64,000 nucleotides of DNA from NCBI RefSeq assembly GCF_026163685.1, contig NZ_JAOXSR010000011.1, positions 62,001 through 126,000 of the forward strand. The letters run 5' to 3'. This DNA is from Oerskovia flava. Lineage in GTDB: Bacteria > Actinomycetota > Actinomycetes > Actinomycetales > Cellulomonadaceae. Position numbers and translations under genes: made by a program. The notes below the pieces were generated by a model. It was given only the letters and a program-made list of their open reading frames with translations. It searched no databases and was not told the DNA's origin. Shown here one piece after another: positions 24,962-33,856 of this stretch. The number at the start of each line of letters is the position of its first letter. Within the stretch, counting starts at the first letter, position 1.

Positions 24962-26915
24962 GCGAGTCGACCACCGCGGCCGCCTCGTCGGTGCGACCGA
25001 GCGTCTGGAGCACGGCGACGAGCTCGTCGCCGACGGCGGAGCGGGCCGTGCGGTCGTGCACGGCGGTGAACCCGACGAGGGCCGCACGGAGCGCGTCCGC
25101 GGCGCGCACCGGGTCACCCGCAGCCCGGTGGACGCTGCCCGTGAGCCACGAGGCGTGCGCGGCGTCGGCGGGCTGCCCCGCCGCGGTGAAGTCGGCCGTG
25201 ACCTGCTCGGCGAGCACCGCCGCCTCGTCGAGGCGCCCGGCGGTCGCGAGGAGCCGCGCGCGGGTGTCGCGCAGCTCGCGCTCCTCCCGCGCCGCCGCGT
25301 CCTGCTCGCGTGCGGCATGCTCGTCGGAGCCGTGACCGTCGGAGCCGTGACCGTCGGAGCCGTGACCGTCGCCGCCGTGCTGGTCGTCGCCCCGCTCACC
25401 GGCGATGCGGTCGAGAACCTTCTCCACCGCGACCAGCCCGGTGGTCTGGTCGACGCGGGCGAGCGCCCGGGCGACCGGCCCGACGTAGCGGGGCGGGACA
25501 CCCCCGGCCCACAGCAGCGACAGCGCGCGGGCGAAGGCGGTGCTCGCGCCGACGGAGTCACCTTCGAGCGCCGCGAGCCGGGCGGACTCCGCGAGGGCGA
25601 ACCCGGCGTCGTCGAGCCGACCTGCCGCCTCCAGCGACCGGGCGGCCGCGAGGTAGAGGCGTGCGCCCTCGGTGCGGTCCTGACCGGCCCGGTGGGCGGC
25701 GAGGGTCAGCAGGGCGTCGGGCGACTGCGCGTCCTCCGCGTCCTCCGAGTCCGGGACGGTGACCGGGGCGTGGGGTGCGGCGTCCGCCGTCATCGGCAGG
25801 GGATCGACGGCCGACGTACCGAGGACGCTCAGGTCCACCGGTACACGGGCGTCGGCGCGGTCCCACGCGGAACGGGTGCGCCGACCGACCGAGTCCGTGC
25901 CGTTGCGGGCGTCGAACGCCGCCGCGAGGGCGAGCGCCTCGGCGCGCACCCACTCGTCGAGCTCGGCGACTGTCGTGGCCGGGACCTCGCGCAGCCGGAC
26001 GGCCCGGTCACCGTGCGCCGCGCGCAGCACGGACGTGGCCACCCCGGCTCCCGTGAGGAAGGCCAGCCGGTCGGCGGGGGTCTTCGCCGCCCGCAGGAGA
26101 TCCTGCTGCGCCACGATCCGGCGGATCGCGAGCTCGTCGTTGTGCGACCGCGCCAGGAACTCGAGATGGCGGCCCTGCGCTCCCGCGAGGGCGATGTCGC
26201 CGTCGAGGTGCACGAGCGCCCGGCGGTGCGTCGCCGCGGCACGGCCCAGGTCCCCGACCTCGAGGTAGGCGAGCTGGAGGAACGAGAGCATGTCGCCGGG
26301 CTCGGTCGCGCAGCTCGGTGACGTGGCGAGCACCTGCTCGAGGAGGCGGATTCCCTCGGTGAACCGACCCGTCTCGAACAGGTAGTCCGCCCGGTCGCCG
26401 GGCTCGCAGGCCTCGCACTGCGAGTAGTCGTCCCGTGGGGTGGCGACCCACGCCTGGTACGCGTCCTCGGTGTCGGCCGCTCCCCGTGCGCGGGACCACT
26501 GGAAGCGCTCGAGCGCGACGGCGTTGGTCCCGTTCCCCGCGAGCGCGTAGCGGCGTCGCATGTCGTCCAGGGTCCGGTCGATCTGTGCCGCGGGGACGGC
26601 CGGGAAGTCCATGAGGTGGCCGACCATCCACTTGAACGACCAGAACAACGAGTGCACGTCGTCGGCATCGAAGTGCTCCGGGTGCTCGTCCCACCAGCGC
26701 AGCAGCTCGGTGAACGGCAGGTACGCCTTGGTCACCTCGTCGCCCCAGACGTACGACTCGACGAGGACGAACAGGGCGTAGGCCCGGGCCTCGTCGGGCC
26801 CGGCGGACCGCACACGTTCCAGCTCGGTGGCGGCCGCCGTGGAGCGAGCGACCCCGTAGGGCATCTCGCGGATCTCGAACAGCGTGGCGTTGACCTCTGC
26901 CAACGAGCGGGTCAT
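24951..26915 (-). CDS. TPR-like alpha-solenoid protein
   Basis: 654 residues, almost all alpha-helical, with repeated Ala/Leu-rich helix pairs resembling tetratricopeptide repeats (for example around residues 185-260 and 430-640). No catalytic motif is visible. A low-complexity stretch of repeated DGHGS units (coded near 25325-25380) divides the two helical parts. A Cys pair occurs in SQCEACEPGDRA. The ATG at 26915 overlaps the stop of the Hsp90-like gene by 4 bases, so the two are translated together; a co-chaperone-like role is inferred from that alone. Confidence 0.75.
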   Translation of the reverse strand: MTRSLAEVNATLFEIREMPYGVARSTAAATELERVRSAGPDEARAYALFVLVESYVWGDEVTKAYLPFTELLRWWDEHPEHFDADDVHSLFWSFKWMVGHLMDFPAVPAAQIDRTLDDMRRRYALAGNGTNAVALERFQWSRARGAADTEDAYQAWVATPRDDYSQCEACEPGDRADYLFETGRFTEGIRLLEQVLATSPSCATEPGDMLSFLQLAYLEVGDLGRAAATHRRALVHLDGDIALAGAQGRHLEFLARSHNDELAIRRIVAQQDLLRAAKTPADRLAFLTGAGVATSVLRAAHGDRAVRLREVPATTVAELDEWVRAEALALAAAFDARNGTDSVGRRTRSAWDRADARVPVDLSVLGTSAVDPLPMTADAAPHAPVTVPDSEDAEDAQSPDALLTLAAHRAGQDRTEGARLYLAAARSLEAAGRLDDAGFALAESARLAALEGDSVGASTAFARALSLLWAGGVPPRYVGPVARALARVDQTTGLVAVEKVLDRIAGERGDDQHGGDGHGSDGHGSDGHGSDEHAAREQDAAAREERELRDTRARLLATAGRLDEAAVLAEQVTADFTAAGQPADAAHASWLTGSVHRAAGDPVRAADALRAALVGFTAVHDRTARSAVGDELVAVLQTLGRTDEAAAVVDSLIG

Positions 26916-28798
26916 CGGTTCTCCTGGGTGGTGGTACCGGGTTCGGGGCGCAGCGCCCGCTCGAGCAGGACGCCGAGCGAGCCGTTCATGACGGCGGCGT
27001 CCTGGGCGTCGAGGGGTGCGCCGGAGAGCAGCACGGCCGTGGTGTACAGCGACTGCGCACCGGCGGCCCGGACCTGCGGGTCGCGGGCGGCGAGCAGCGC
27101 CCGGACGGTCGGGTTGGCGTCGTTGAGGACCAGCCGACGTGGTCTCGCCGGGCCCGTGAGACCGGCGAGCACCTGACCCCACAGGTCGTCCGCCGCGGCG
27201 ACGGTCGCCTCGGTCGCGCGCAGGTGCTCGCCCTCGCGGTCCTGGAGGAGCATCGCGGGCAGCGCCTCGGGCTCGTAGGAGCGGACCATCACGTCGCAGT
27301 CCTGCGGTGCGAGGTCGTCGCCGATCGCGGCGACCGCGTCGGTGATCTCCAGCTCGCGCAGCGGGTCGACCTCGGTGAGGACGGCGGCGACGTCGGCCGC
27401 GGTCACGGGTGCGATCCGCCACGCGGGGAAGCGTCGCGCCCAGCGTTCGAGCAGCTCGCCGTCGTAGACGTAGCCGCCGTTGACGACCGCGAGACCTTGG
27501 GCCGCGGCCACCGGCGCGACCCGGCGGAACTCCTCGACGCTCGGCGCGTAGAGGATCGTGCTGCCCGCGTGCCGCTCCTGCAGGGCGGCGAGCGTCGTCG
27601 TCCCCTCGGTCGTCTCGAACGGCAGCACCTGCGCGGCGATCTCGAGCATCTCGTCGTCCTGGACCGCCAGCGCCCGCACGGCCAGGTGGTGGGTGCGCAG
27701 GAACGCCCGGCGCAGAGGGGTGTCGTGCGCGAGCGTCGCGGAGCACCACGCGCGGATCTGCGCTCCGAGCGCGTCGCGCGTCGCGAGGAGCACGTCGTCC
27801 TCGTAGAGACCCTCGCGCGACGCGGTGGGACGCAGCGCCGAGGCGTCCAGCACGCACCGCACGAAGAACGCCCAGGGCGGCAGCAGGTCGTCGACCTTCG
27901 TCCCCAGGAGCATGCGCTTGAGGTACACGCGGTGGGACGACGGCGCCGTGGGGGCCAGCGCGGCGGGCAGGACGTAGGCGACACCGCTGAGCCCGGCGAG
28001 CGGGAGGTCGAGCTCGACGTGCGCGAGCGGGGTGAAGCCCAGGACCTGCTCGGCGTGCCGGGCGAGGGCCCGCTGGTGCTCCTGCGTCGAGGAGTGCGCC
28101 TCCTGCCACGGGAGCTGCGCACCGCTCAGCCGGCGCCACGCCGTGGTCCCGTCGTCGAGCGTGACCTCCACCGAGACGTCCACCGGCAGGAGCGAGCCGA
28201 AGTCCTGGGCGAGCGCCGTGACGGTCTCCGCCGCGAGCCAGTGCTCCATGTCGCGCCGCGGACGCAGCCGCACCACGCTGCCGGGGCCACCGGGCGCCCG
28301 CGGGTCGTCGTCGGCGAGCTCGCTCAGCTCGTACCGCCCGTCGGAGAACCCGCGCCAGCGCACCGGGACGGCGTGGGGGCGCGCCGAGCGCGAGACCAGC
28401 TCGATCTCGTCGGCGACCATGAACGCCGAGAGCAGGCCGATGCCGAACTGCCCGAGGAACTCCTCGCGCCCGGTGCCGAGCTCGACGTCGCGCTTGGAGC
28501 TGCGCCCGATCGTCGCGAGGAGCTGGCGCGCCTCGTCCTCGGTCAGCCCGATGCCGTCGTCGGACACCTCGAGGCCGCCGTCCGGCAGGGGTCGCAGCCG
28601 GATCCGGCCGGGGTGGTCCGCGGCCTGCGTCCCCGGCTCGTCGTGCGGTCCGGTGCCGAGCGCGCGTCGCGCCGTGACGGCGTCGACGCCGTTCTGCAGG
28701 AGCTCGCGCACGTAGACGCGCGGCGAGCTGTACAGGTGCCGGGCGAGGAGGTCGACGACGCCCCGCAGGTCGACCTGGAACGTGTCGGTCACGCTCAC
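26912..28798 (-). CDS. Divergent Hsp90-family ATPase
   Basis: 628 residues with a GHKL ATPase domain followed by Hsp90-type middle and C-terminal regions. The nucleotide site shows Glu32 and Asn36 (ELLQNGVDA), Asp80 in SDDGIGL, and GQFGIGLLSAF. The middle domain has VYLKRMLLG, the arm FFVRCVLDASALRP and an SRE arginine. It is divergent from housekeeping HtpG (which reads ELISNASDA), so it is a separate subfamily. The GTG at 28798 overlaps the YbjN paralogue 3 stop by 4 bases; a GTG two codons later also exists. It likely couples ATP use to handling of YbjN or TPR partners, which is inference. Confidence 0.88.
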   Translation of the reverse strand: MSVTDTFQVDLRGVVDLLARHLYSSPRVYVRELLQNGVDAVTARRALGTGPHDEPGTQAADHPGRIRLRPLPDGGLEVSDDGIGLTEDEARQLLATIGRSSKRDVELGTGREEFLGQFGIGLLSAFMVADEIELVSRSARPHAVPVRWRGFSDGRYELSELADDDPRAPGGPGSVVRLRPRRDMEHWLAAETVTALAQDFGSLLPVDVSVEVTLDDGTTAWRRLSGAQLPWQEAHSSTQEHQRALARHAEQVLGFTPLAHVELDLPLAGLSGVAYVLPAALAPTAPSSHRVYLKRMLLGTKVDDLLPPWAFFVRCVLDASALRPTASREGLYEDDVLLATRDALGAQIRAWCSATLAHDTPLRRAFLRTHHLAVRALAVQDDEMLEIAAQVLPFETTEGTTTLAALQERHAGSTILYAPSVEEFRRVAPVAAAQGLAVVNGGYVYDGELLERWARRFPAWRIAPVTAADVAAVLTEVDPLRELEITDAVAAIGDDLAPQDCDVMVRSYEPEALPAMLLQDREGEHLRATEATVAAADDLWGQVLAGLTGPARPRRLVLNDANPTVRALLAARDPQVRAAGAQSLYTTAVLLSGAPLDAQDAAVMNGSLGVLLERALRPEPGTTTQENR

Positions 28799-29268
28799 GC
28801 CCCGATCGCGTCGCGGGCGGCGTCGGGGAATCGCTCGTCGAGCTCCTCCAGGAGGTGCAGCCCGGTGAACAAGCCGCACTCGACGAGCTGACCGAGCTGG
28901 TCGTCCGCGACGCCGAGCCCCAGGTCCGTGGAGACCTCGGTGTACACGGCGAGCCGGCCCTGCTCGACGCGGCAGTAGACCTTGGGCCAGATCTTGTCGC
29001 GGTTGACCTCGTTGGCGACCAGCGCGACCTGTGCCTCCGCGTCGGCCGGCAGCGTGCGGTCCCAGCGCCCGCGCACCTGCAGGATCTCGGCGTCCTTGCC
29101 GACGAGGAAGAAGAAGAACACCTTGCCGTCCCAGCTGCCGCCGAGGTCGCCGTCGGAGTCGACGAAGTACCGCCAGCCCTGGCTCGCGAGGTACGCCTCG
29201 ACACGCTCGCGCGTCACGGGCGCGTTCTGCGTGCTCGGTGCGTCTGACGGCTTGGTGAAGAATCCCAT
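28795..29268 (-). CDS. YbjN-domain protein, paralogue 3
   Basis: 157 residues with the same YbjN motifs: FVDSDGDLGGSWDGKVFFFF, ILQVRGRW, NRDKIWPKVY and LVECGLFTGL. It is the first gene of a three-gene unit with the Hsp90-like and TPR-like genes, each joined by 4-base overlaps. The ATG at 29268 is chosen because the resulting protein begins MGFFTKPSD, aligning with its paralogues; longer starts would extend into non-conserved residues. Function unknown; the family often serves as a stress-linked chaperone-like protein. Confidence 0.82.
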   Translation of the reverse strand: MGFFTKPSDAPSTQNAPVTRERVEAYLASQGWRYFVDSDGDLGGSWDGKVFFFFLVGKDAEILQVRGRWDRTLPADAEAQVALVANEVNRDKIWPKVYCRVEQGRLAVYTEVSTDLGLGVADDQLGQLVECGLFTGLHLLEELDERFPDAARDAIGA

Positions 29269-29357
29269 GTCCTCGGCCTTCGTCTCTCGGTCGCGTCCTG
29301 TCGGACGTAGCGTAGGGGTGAGCGCCGACACCCCGGAACACCGGTAGCGTTCGTCAG

Positions 29358-30347
29358 GTGTCTCCCACCAGCGACCGCCCCGCGCGCCCGGTCGTGGTCG
29401 CCGTCGTCGGCCCCACCGCCACGGGCAAGTCGGACCTCGGCCTCGACCTCGCCGAGGCCCTCGGCGGCCCCGCGCGGGCCGAGATCGTCAACGCCGACGC
29501 GTTCCAGCTCTACCGGGGCATGGACGTCGGCACGGCCAAGGTCCCGCCCGGCGAGCGTCGGGGCATCACCCACCACCTGCTCGACGTCCTCGACCCGGAG
29601 CAGGACGCCTCCGTCGCCGACTACCAGGACGCTGCCCGGGGGGCGCTCGCGGGCATCCGGTCGCGCGGCGCCCGTGCCGTCGTCGTCGGGGGGTCGGGGC
29701 TGTACGTGCGCGCCCTGCTCGACGACATGAACTTCCCGGGCACGGACCCGGCGGTCAGGGCCGCGTACGAGGCTCGGGCCGAGCGCGAGGGCACCCGCGC
29801 GCTGCACGACGAGCTCGTCCGCCTGGACCCTGCCGCGGCCGCGTCGATCGGGCCGTCCAACACCCGGCGGCTCGTGCGGGCGCTCGAGGTCATCGAGATC
29901 ACCGGCGCGCCGTTCACGGCCAACCTGCCCCGCCAGGAGTACGTCGAGCCCGCGGTCCAGATCGGGCTCGACTGCGACCGGGCCGCCCTCGACGAGCGCG
30001 TCGGCCACCGCGTCGAGCGGATGTGGGAGCACGGCCTCGTGGACGAGGTGCGCGGGCTCGCGGGCCGGCTGGGGCGGACCGCCGCGCGTGCGGTCGGGTA
30101 CGCCGAGGTGCTCGCCCACCTGCGCGGAGAGACGGACGAGGACGCGGCGCGCACCGCCGTCGTGACCAACACGCGCCGCCTCGCGCGCAAGCAGATGGGC
30201 TGGTTCGGGCGCGACCCCCGCGTGCACTGGCTCGACGCCCGGGCGACCGATCTCGTGGACCGCGCGCTCGAGATCGTCCGCCAGGCGGACGAGGGGACCG
30301 GACCCGCTGCCGACGGGGCCCCCGTTCGCCGTAGTCTGGGCTCATGA
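29358..30347 (+). CDS. miaA: tRNA dimethylallyltransferase MiaA
   Basis: 329 residues. The enzyme prenylates adenosine-37 of tRNAs that read U-initial codons, the first step before MiaB. P-loop GPTATGKSDL, the NADAFQLYRGMDVGT segment, and the DVGTAKVPP and GGSGLYVRAL motifs are typical. The GTG start at 29358 follows TAGCGT (29345-29350) by 7 bases, which suggests a leaderless mRNA. It overlaps dapF by 4 bases. The spacing from miaB, with six genes between them, is wider than in mycobacteria. Confidence 0.96.
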   Translation: MSPTSDRPARPVVVAVVGPTATGKSDLGLDLAEALGGPARAEIVNADAFQLYRGMDVGTAKVPPGERRGITHHLLDVLDPEQDASVADYQDAARGALAGIRSRGARAVVVGGSGLYVRALLDDMNFPGTDPAVRAAYEARAEREGTRALHDELVRLDPAAAASIGPSNTRRLVRALEVIEITGAPFTANLPRQEYVEPAVQIGLDCDRAALDERVGHRVERMWEHGLVDEVRGLAGRLGRTAARAVGYAEVLAHLRGETDEDAARTAVVTNTRRLARKQMGWFGRDPRVHWLDARATDLVDRALEIVRQADEGTGPAADGAPVRRSLGS

Positions 30348-31381
30348 CGCGCGCTACGACCCGGTTCGCCAAGGGCCACGGGACCCGCAACGACTTCGTG
30401 CTGGTCTCCGACACGTCCGGAACCCTCGACGTGACGCCCGAGATGGTGCGTGCCCTGACCGACCGCCGCGGCGGCATCGGCGCCGACGGGTTCATCCGGC
30501 TCGTCCCGACCGCGCTCGTGCCGGAGTCGCGCGCCGTCCTCGCCGAGGACCCGCACGCCATCTGGTTCATGGACTACCGCAACGCCGACGGGTCCGTCGC
30601 GGAGATGTGCGGCAACGGGGTGCGTGTCTTCGCCGCGTTCGCCGAGCACCTCGGCCTCCTCGACCTCGCACCGCGCGCCGACGGGTCCCCGGCCCCGGCG
30701 GTGGCGATCGGGACCCGCGCGGGCGTCAAGCGCATCGCCAAGGAACCGAACGGCTGGTACGCCGTCGACATGGGTCCGTGGCACCTGCCGGGCGGGCGGG
30801 AGGCGCTCGACGCAGGGTTCGACGCGACGGTCGTCGTCGCGGGCTGGGAGGTGCCGCGGCCGGCGCTCAGCGTCGACGTCGGCAACCCCCACACCGTGCT
30901 CGCCCTCGCCCGCGAGGACCTCCTGGAGGGCGCCGACCTCACGCAGGTGCCGACCGTCGAGCCCACGCCCGCGCACGGCACCAACGTCGAGCTCGTCGTC
31001 CCGCTCGGCGAGGAGACGGCCGACGACGGCACGCTCGTCGGGCACGTGCGGATGCGGGTCCACGAGCGAGGGGTCGGGGAGACGCAGTCCTGCGGCACCG
31101 GCGCGTGCGCGGCGGCGCTCGCCGTCCGGGTCTGGGGCGGGCCGCAGGCGCCCGACGTCTGGAGGGTGGACGTGCCGGGCGGGACCGTGCGGGTGCGGGC
31201 GCTCGACACGGGACACGTCGAGCTCGCCGGCCCCGCCGCGCTCGTCTTCACGGGCGAGATCGACCTGGCGGCGCTCGTCCCGGCAGCCCCCACACCTCCG
31301 CCCCCACCCCCGGCTCCGCCGGTCACGGAGGAGCCAGCACCGGAGACGGAGGAGTCTGCGCCGGAGCCCGCGACCGCCTGA
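30344..31381 (+). CDS. dapF: Diaminopimelate epimerase
   Basis: 345 residues. It converts LL- to meso-diaminopimelate for lysine and, in DAP-type walls, peptidoglycan. The two catalytic cysteines are in MCGNGVR and QSCGTGACAAA. The last 40 residues are a Pro/Glu/Ala-rich tail (PPPPPPAPPVTEEP) not needed for catalysis and unusual for the family. The ATG overlaps the miaA stop by 4 bases, as in mycobacteria (Rv2727c-Rv2726c). Because MurE here appears not to use DAP, the main role may be lysine synthesis. Confidence 0.96.
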   Translation: MTRATTRFAKGHGTRNDFVLVSDTSGTLDVTPEMVRALTDRRGGIGADGFIRLVPTALVPESRAVLAEDPHAIWFMDYRNADGSVAEMCGNGVRVFAAFAEHLGLLDLAPRADGSPAPAVAIGTRAGVKRIAKEPNGWYAVDMGPWHLPGGREALDAGFDATVVVAGWEVPRPALSVDVGNPHTVLALAREDLLEGADLTQVPTVEPTPAHGTNVELVVPLGEETADDGTLVGHVRMRVHERGVGETQSCGTGACAAALAVRVWGGPQAPDVWRVDVPGGTVRVRALDTGHVELAGPAALVFTGEIDLAALVPAAPTPPPPPPAPPVTEEPAPETEESAPEPATA

Positions 31382-31417
31382 GCCGGTCCGTGGCTCGGGT
31401 CGGCGGCGCCTGTCGGC

Positions 31418-32074
31418 TCAGGGGGCGGCGGGCCGGGCCACCTCGAGCACGCGGAACCCCTTGGCGCTCGCGGCGCGGCGCACGAGGGCACCGGGCATCG
31501 GTCCGGCCAGCTGCTCGGTGAGCCACCGGGCGAGCGAGTCCGCGCCGAGGTTGCGCTGGACCACGAGGTGCGCTGACGCACCGGGAGCGAGCCGCAGCAA
31601 CCAGTGCAGCAGCATCGCGTGCAGGGTCTCCTTGCCGACGCGGATCGGCGGGTTCGACCAGATCGCCGAGAACGTCACCTCCGCCGGGACCTCGTCCGGG
31701 GTCACGGCCCGCACGTTCGTGGCGCCTAGCCGCTCGGAGTTGCGTCGCACCAGGTCGAGCGCCCGCTCGTTGACGTCCACGGCCCAGACGGTCGCCGCCG
31801 GGGACTCGAGCGCCATGGTGAGCGCGACCGGACCCCAGCCGCAGCCGAGGTCGAGGACGTCGTGATCGCCGGCGTCGGGCGCCGGGAGCTCGGGGACCGA
31901 GCGCAGCAGCACCTGCGTGCCGAGATCGAGGCGGCCGGGGGAGAACACGCCCCCCGCGACCTCGACCTCGACCTCGCGCCCGGCCAGGCGGACCACCAGC
32001 GGGCGCCGCTCGGCGGCGGACGCCGGCCGGGCGGTGAAGTAGTGGTCTGCGGAGGGCCCGCTGTCGTCGGTCAC
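31418..32074 (-). CDS. RsmC-like class I methyltransferase
   Basis: 218 residues with a SAM-binding core: DLGCGWGPVALT near residue 75, the acidic AVDVNERALDLV, and the NPPIR motif of RsmC/RlmG-type N2-guanine rRNA methyltransferases. The family has a longer, duplicated form in enteric bacteria; actinobacterial members are short like this one. The GTG at 32074 is preferred because TAGGAT (32083-32088 on this strand) lies 8 bases upstream, suggesting a leaderless mRNA. The exact target residue is inferred. It converges on dapF and diverges from hflX. Confidence 0.82.
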   Translation of the reverse strand: MTDDSGPSADHYFTARPASAAERRPLVVRLAGREVEVEVAGGVFSPGRLDLGTQVLLRSVPELPAPDAGDHDVLDLGCGWGPVALTMALESPAATVWAVDVNERALDLVRRNSERLGATNVRAVTPDEVPAEVTFSAIWSNPPIRVGKETLHAMLLHWLLRLAPGASAHLVVQRNLGADSLARWLTEQLAGPMPGALVRRAASAKGFRVLEVARPAAP

Positions 32075-32241
32075 GACGTGGGATCCTATCCGTCGGGGTC
32101 GCCGTCGGCAGAGCCGTGCGGCGAAATCGGTGGCCGCGGGACGTTTCCGCGTGCCACGCTTGTTGTACCGGTGACGCATCAGGCGTCGCACCGCAGCGGC
32201 TCGACCCGAGACGCGACGTATCCCGACCCGGAAGGCGGCAC

Positions 32242-33765
32242 ATGACCCAGACCCCAGCGAACCCCACGACGGCTCCCGACGAGCCGGACGACGCCGCGAA
32301 CATCGCGAACGACGTCGTCGCGCGGGTCCTCGCTCGGGCGGGGACGGCGCGCGCGGAGGGCGAGACCCAGCACTCCGCCCACGACGGCGACCAGCTCGAC
32401 CTCGTGGAGCGGGCGGCGCTGCGCCGCGTGGTCGGGCTCTCCACCGAGCTCGAGGACGTCACCGAGGTCGAGTACCGGCAGCTGCGCCTCGAGAAGGTCG
32501 TGCTGGTCGGGCTCTACTCGGGCAGCGGCGAGCACACGGCGACCGAGGCCGAGATCTCGCTGCGCGAGCTCGCCGCTCTCGCCGAGACCGCCGGCTCCCA
32601 GGTGCTCGACGGGCTGCTCCAGCGGCGCCAGAAGCCGGACCCCGGGACGTACCTCGGATCCGGCAAGGCCGCAGAGCTGGCGGGGATCGTGGCCGCCACC
32701 GGCGCCGACACCGTCGTCGTCGACAGCGAGCTCGCCCCGTCCCAGCGCCGTGCCCTCGAGGACATCGTCAAGGTGAAGGTCGTCGACCGCACCGCGCTCA
32801 TCCTCGACATCTTCGCCCAGCACGCCAAGTCCCGTGAGGGCAAGGCCCAGGTCGAGCTCGCGCAGCTGGAGTACCTCCTGCCGCGCCTGCGCGGTTGGGG
32901 CGAGTCGATGTCCCGGCAGGCCGGTGGCCAGGTCGGCGGCGCCGGCGCGGGCATGGGATCTCGTGGTCCCGGTGAGACGAAGATCGAGCTCGACCGGCGT
33001 CGTATCCGTGACCGCATGGCCAAGCTGCGCCGCGAGATCGCCGCGATGGCTCCGTCGCGCGAGACCAAGCGGTCGTCGCGCAAGCGCCACGCGATCCCGT
33101 CCGTCGCGATCGCCGGGTACACGAACGCCGGCAAGTCGAGCCTGCTCAACGCGCTGACCGGTGCCGGTGTGCTCGTCGAGAACGCGCTGTTCGCGACCCT
33201 CGACCCGACCGTGCGCCGCGCCCAGACGCCCGACGGGCGCGTCTACACGCTCGCCGACACGGTCGGCTTCGTCCGGGCGCTGCCGCACCAGCTCGTCGAG
33301 GCGTTCCGCTCGACCCTCGAGGAGGTGGGCGACGCCGACCTCCTGCTGCACGTCGTCGACGCGTCGCACCCCGACCCGGAGAGCCAGATCGCCGCCGTGC
33401 GGCACGTGCTGGCGGACATCCCCGGGATCGAGGACGTGCCGGAGGTCGTGGTGCTCAACAAGGTCGACCTCGCCGACCCGGAGGTCGTCGACCGGGTGCG
33501 ACGCAAGGAGCGGCGGAACGTCGTCGTCTCGGCGCACACGGGCCAGGGCATCGCCGAGCTCCTCGAGCTCGTCACCGACGCCCTGCCGCGACCGGACGTG
33601 ACCATCGACCTGGTGGTCCCGTACACGCGCGGCGACCTGGTGAACCGCGTGCACGAGCAGGGGGAGATCGACCACGAGGAGCACATCGGCGCGGGCACGC
33701 TCCTGCGCGGACGTGTCGACGAGACGCTCGCCTCCGAGCTGGCCGCGGTGGCCGTGCGCGCCTGA
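32242..33765 (+). CDS. hflX: Ribosome-associated GTPase HflX
   Basis: 507 residues. HflX binds the large ribosomal subunit, splits stalled ribosomes and hydrolyses ATP and GTP. The N-terminal HflX domain has YLGSGKAAEL and GSRGPGETKIELDRRRI. The G domain shows G1 GYTNAGKS, G3 DTVGF, and G4 NKVD. The ATG at 32242 has GGAAGGCGG upstream at good spacing. A 40-residue charged N-terminal extension precedes the conserved domain. Confidence 0.96.
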   Translation: MTQTPANPTTAPDEPDDAANIANDVVARVLARAGTARAEGETQHSAHDGDQLDLVERAALRRVVGLSTELEDVTEVEYRQLRLEKVVLVGLYSGSGEHTATEAEISLRELAALAETAGSQVLDGLLQRRQKPDPGTYLGSGKAAELAGIVAATGADTVVVDSELAPSQRRALEDIVKVKVVDRTALILDIFAQHAKSREGKAQVELAQLEYLLPRLRGWGESMSRQAGGQVGGAGAGMGSRGPGETKIELDRRRIRDRMAKLRREIAAMAPSRETKRSSRKRHAIPSVAIAGYTNAGKSSLLNALTGAGVLVENALFATLDPTVRRAQTPDGRVYTLADTVGFVRALPHQLVEAFRSTLEEVGDADLLLHVVDASHPDPESQIAAVRHVLADIPGIEDVPEVVVLNKVDLADPEVVDRVRRKERRNVVVSAHTGQGIAELLELVTDALPRPDVTIDLVVPYTRGDLVNRVHEQGEIDHEEHIGAGTLLRGRVDETLASELAAVAVRA

Positions 33766-33770
33766 GCTGG

Positions 33771-33815
33771 TCCACAGGGTGCCGGTTCACAGGGTGCCGG
33801 TCCACAGGACGCCCG
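33771..33815. repeat. 15-bp tandem repeat upstream of dinG
   Basis: Units TCCACAGGGTGCCGG (33771), TTCACAGGGTGCCGG (33786) and a decayed copy (33801) follow directly after the hflX stop. They lie before the dinG promoter; no role is visible. Confidence 0.85.
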
Positions 33816-33856
33816 CGCCCGCCGTCGTCCCGGTCGTGCGCACGTAGACTCTCCAG

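Noticed and set aside
26912-28798. Housekeeping HtpG
   Set aside because: Key motif reads ELLQNGVDA instead of ELISNASDA and the middle domain diverges, so it is a separate Hsp90-family member.
24951-29204. A 1417-codon open frame spanning the Hsp90 and TPR region
   Set aside because: It only continues upstream of the true TPR start in a frame with no domains; the Hsp90-like gene uses another frame with conserved motifs.
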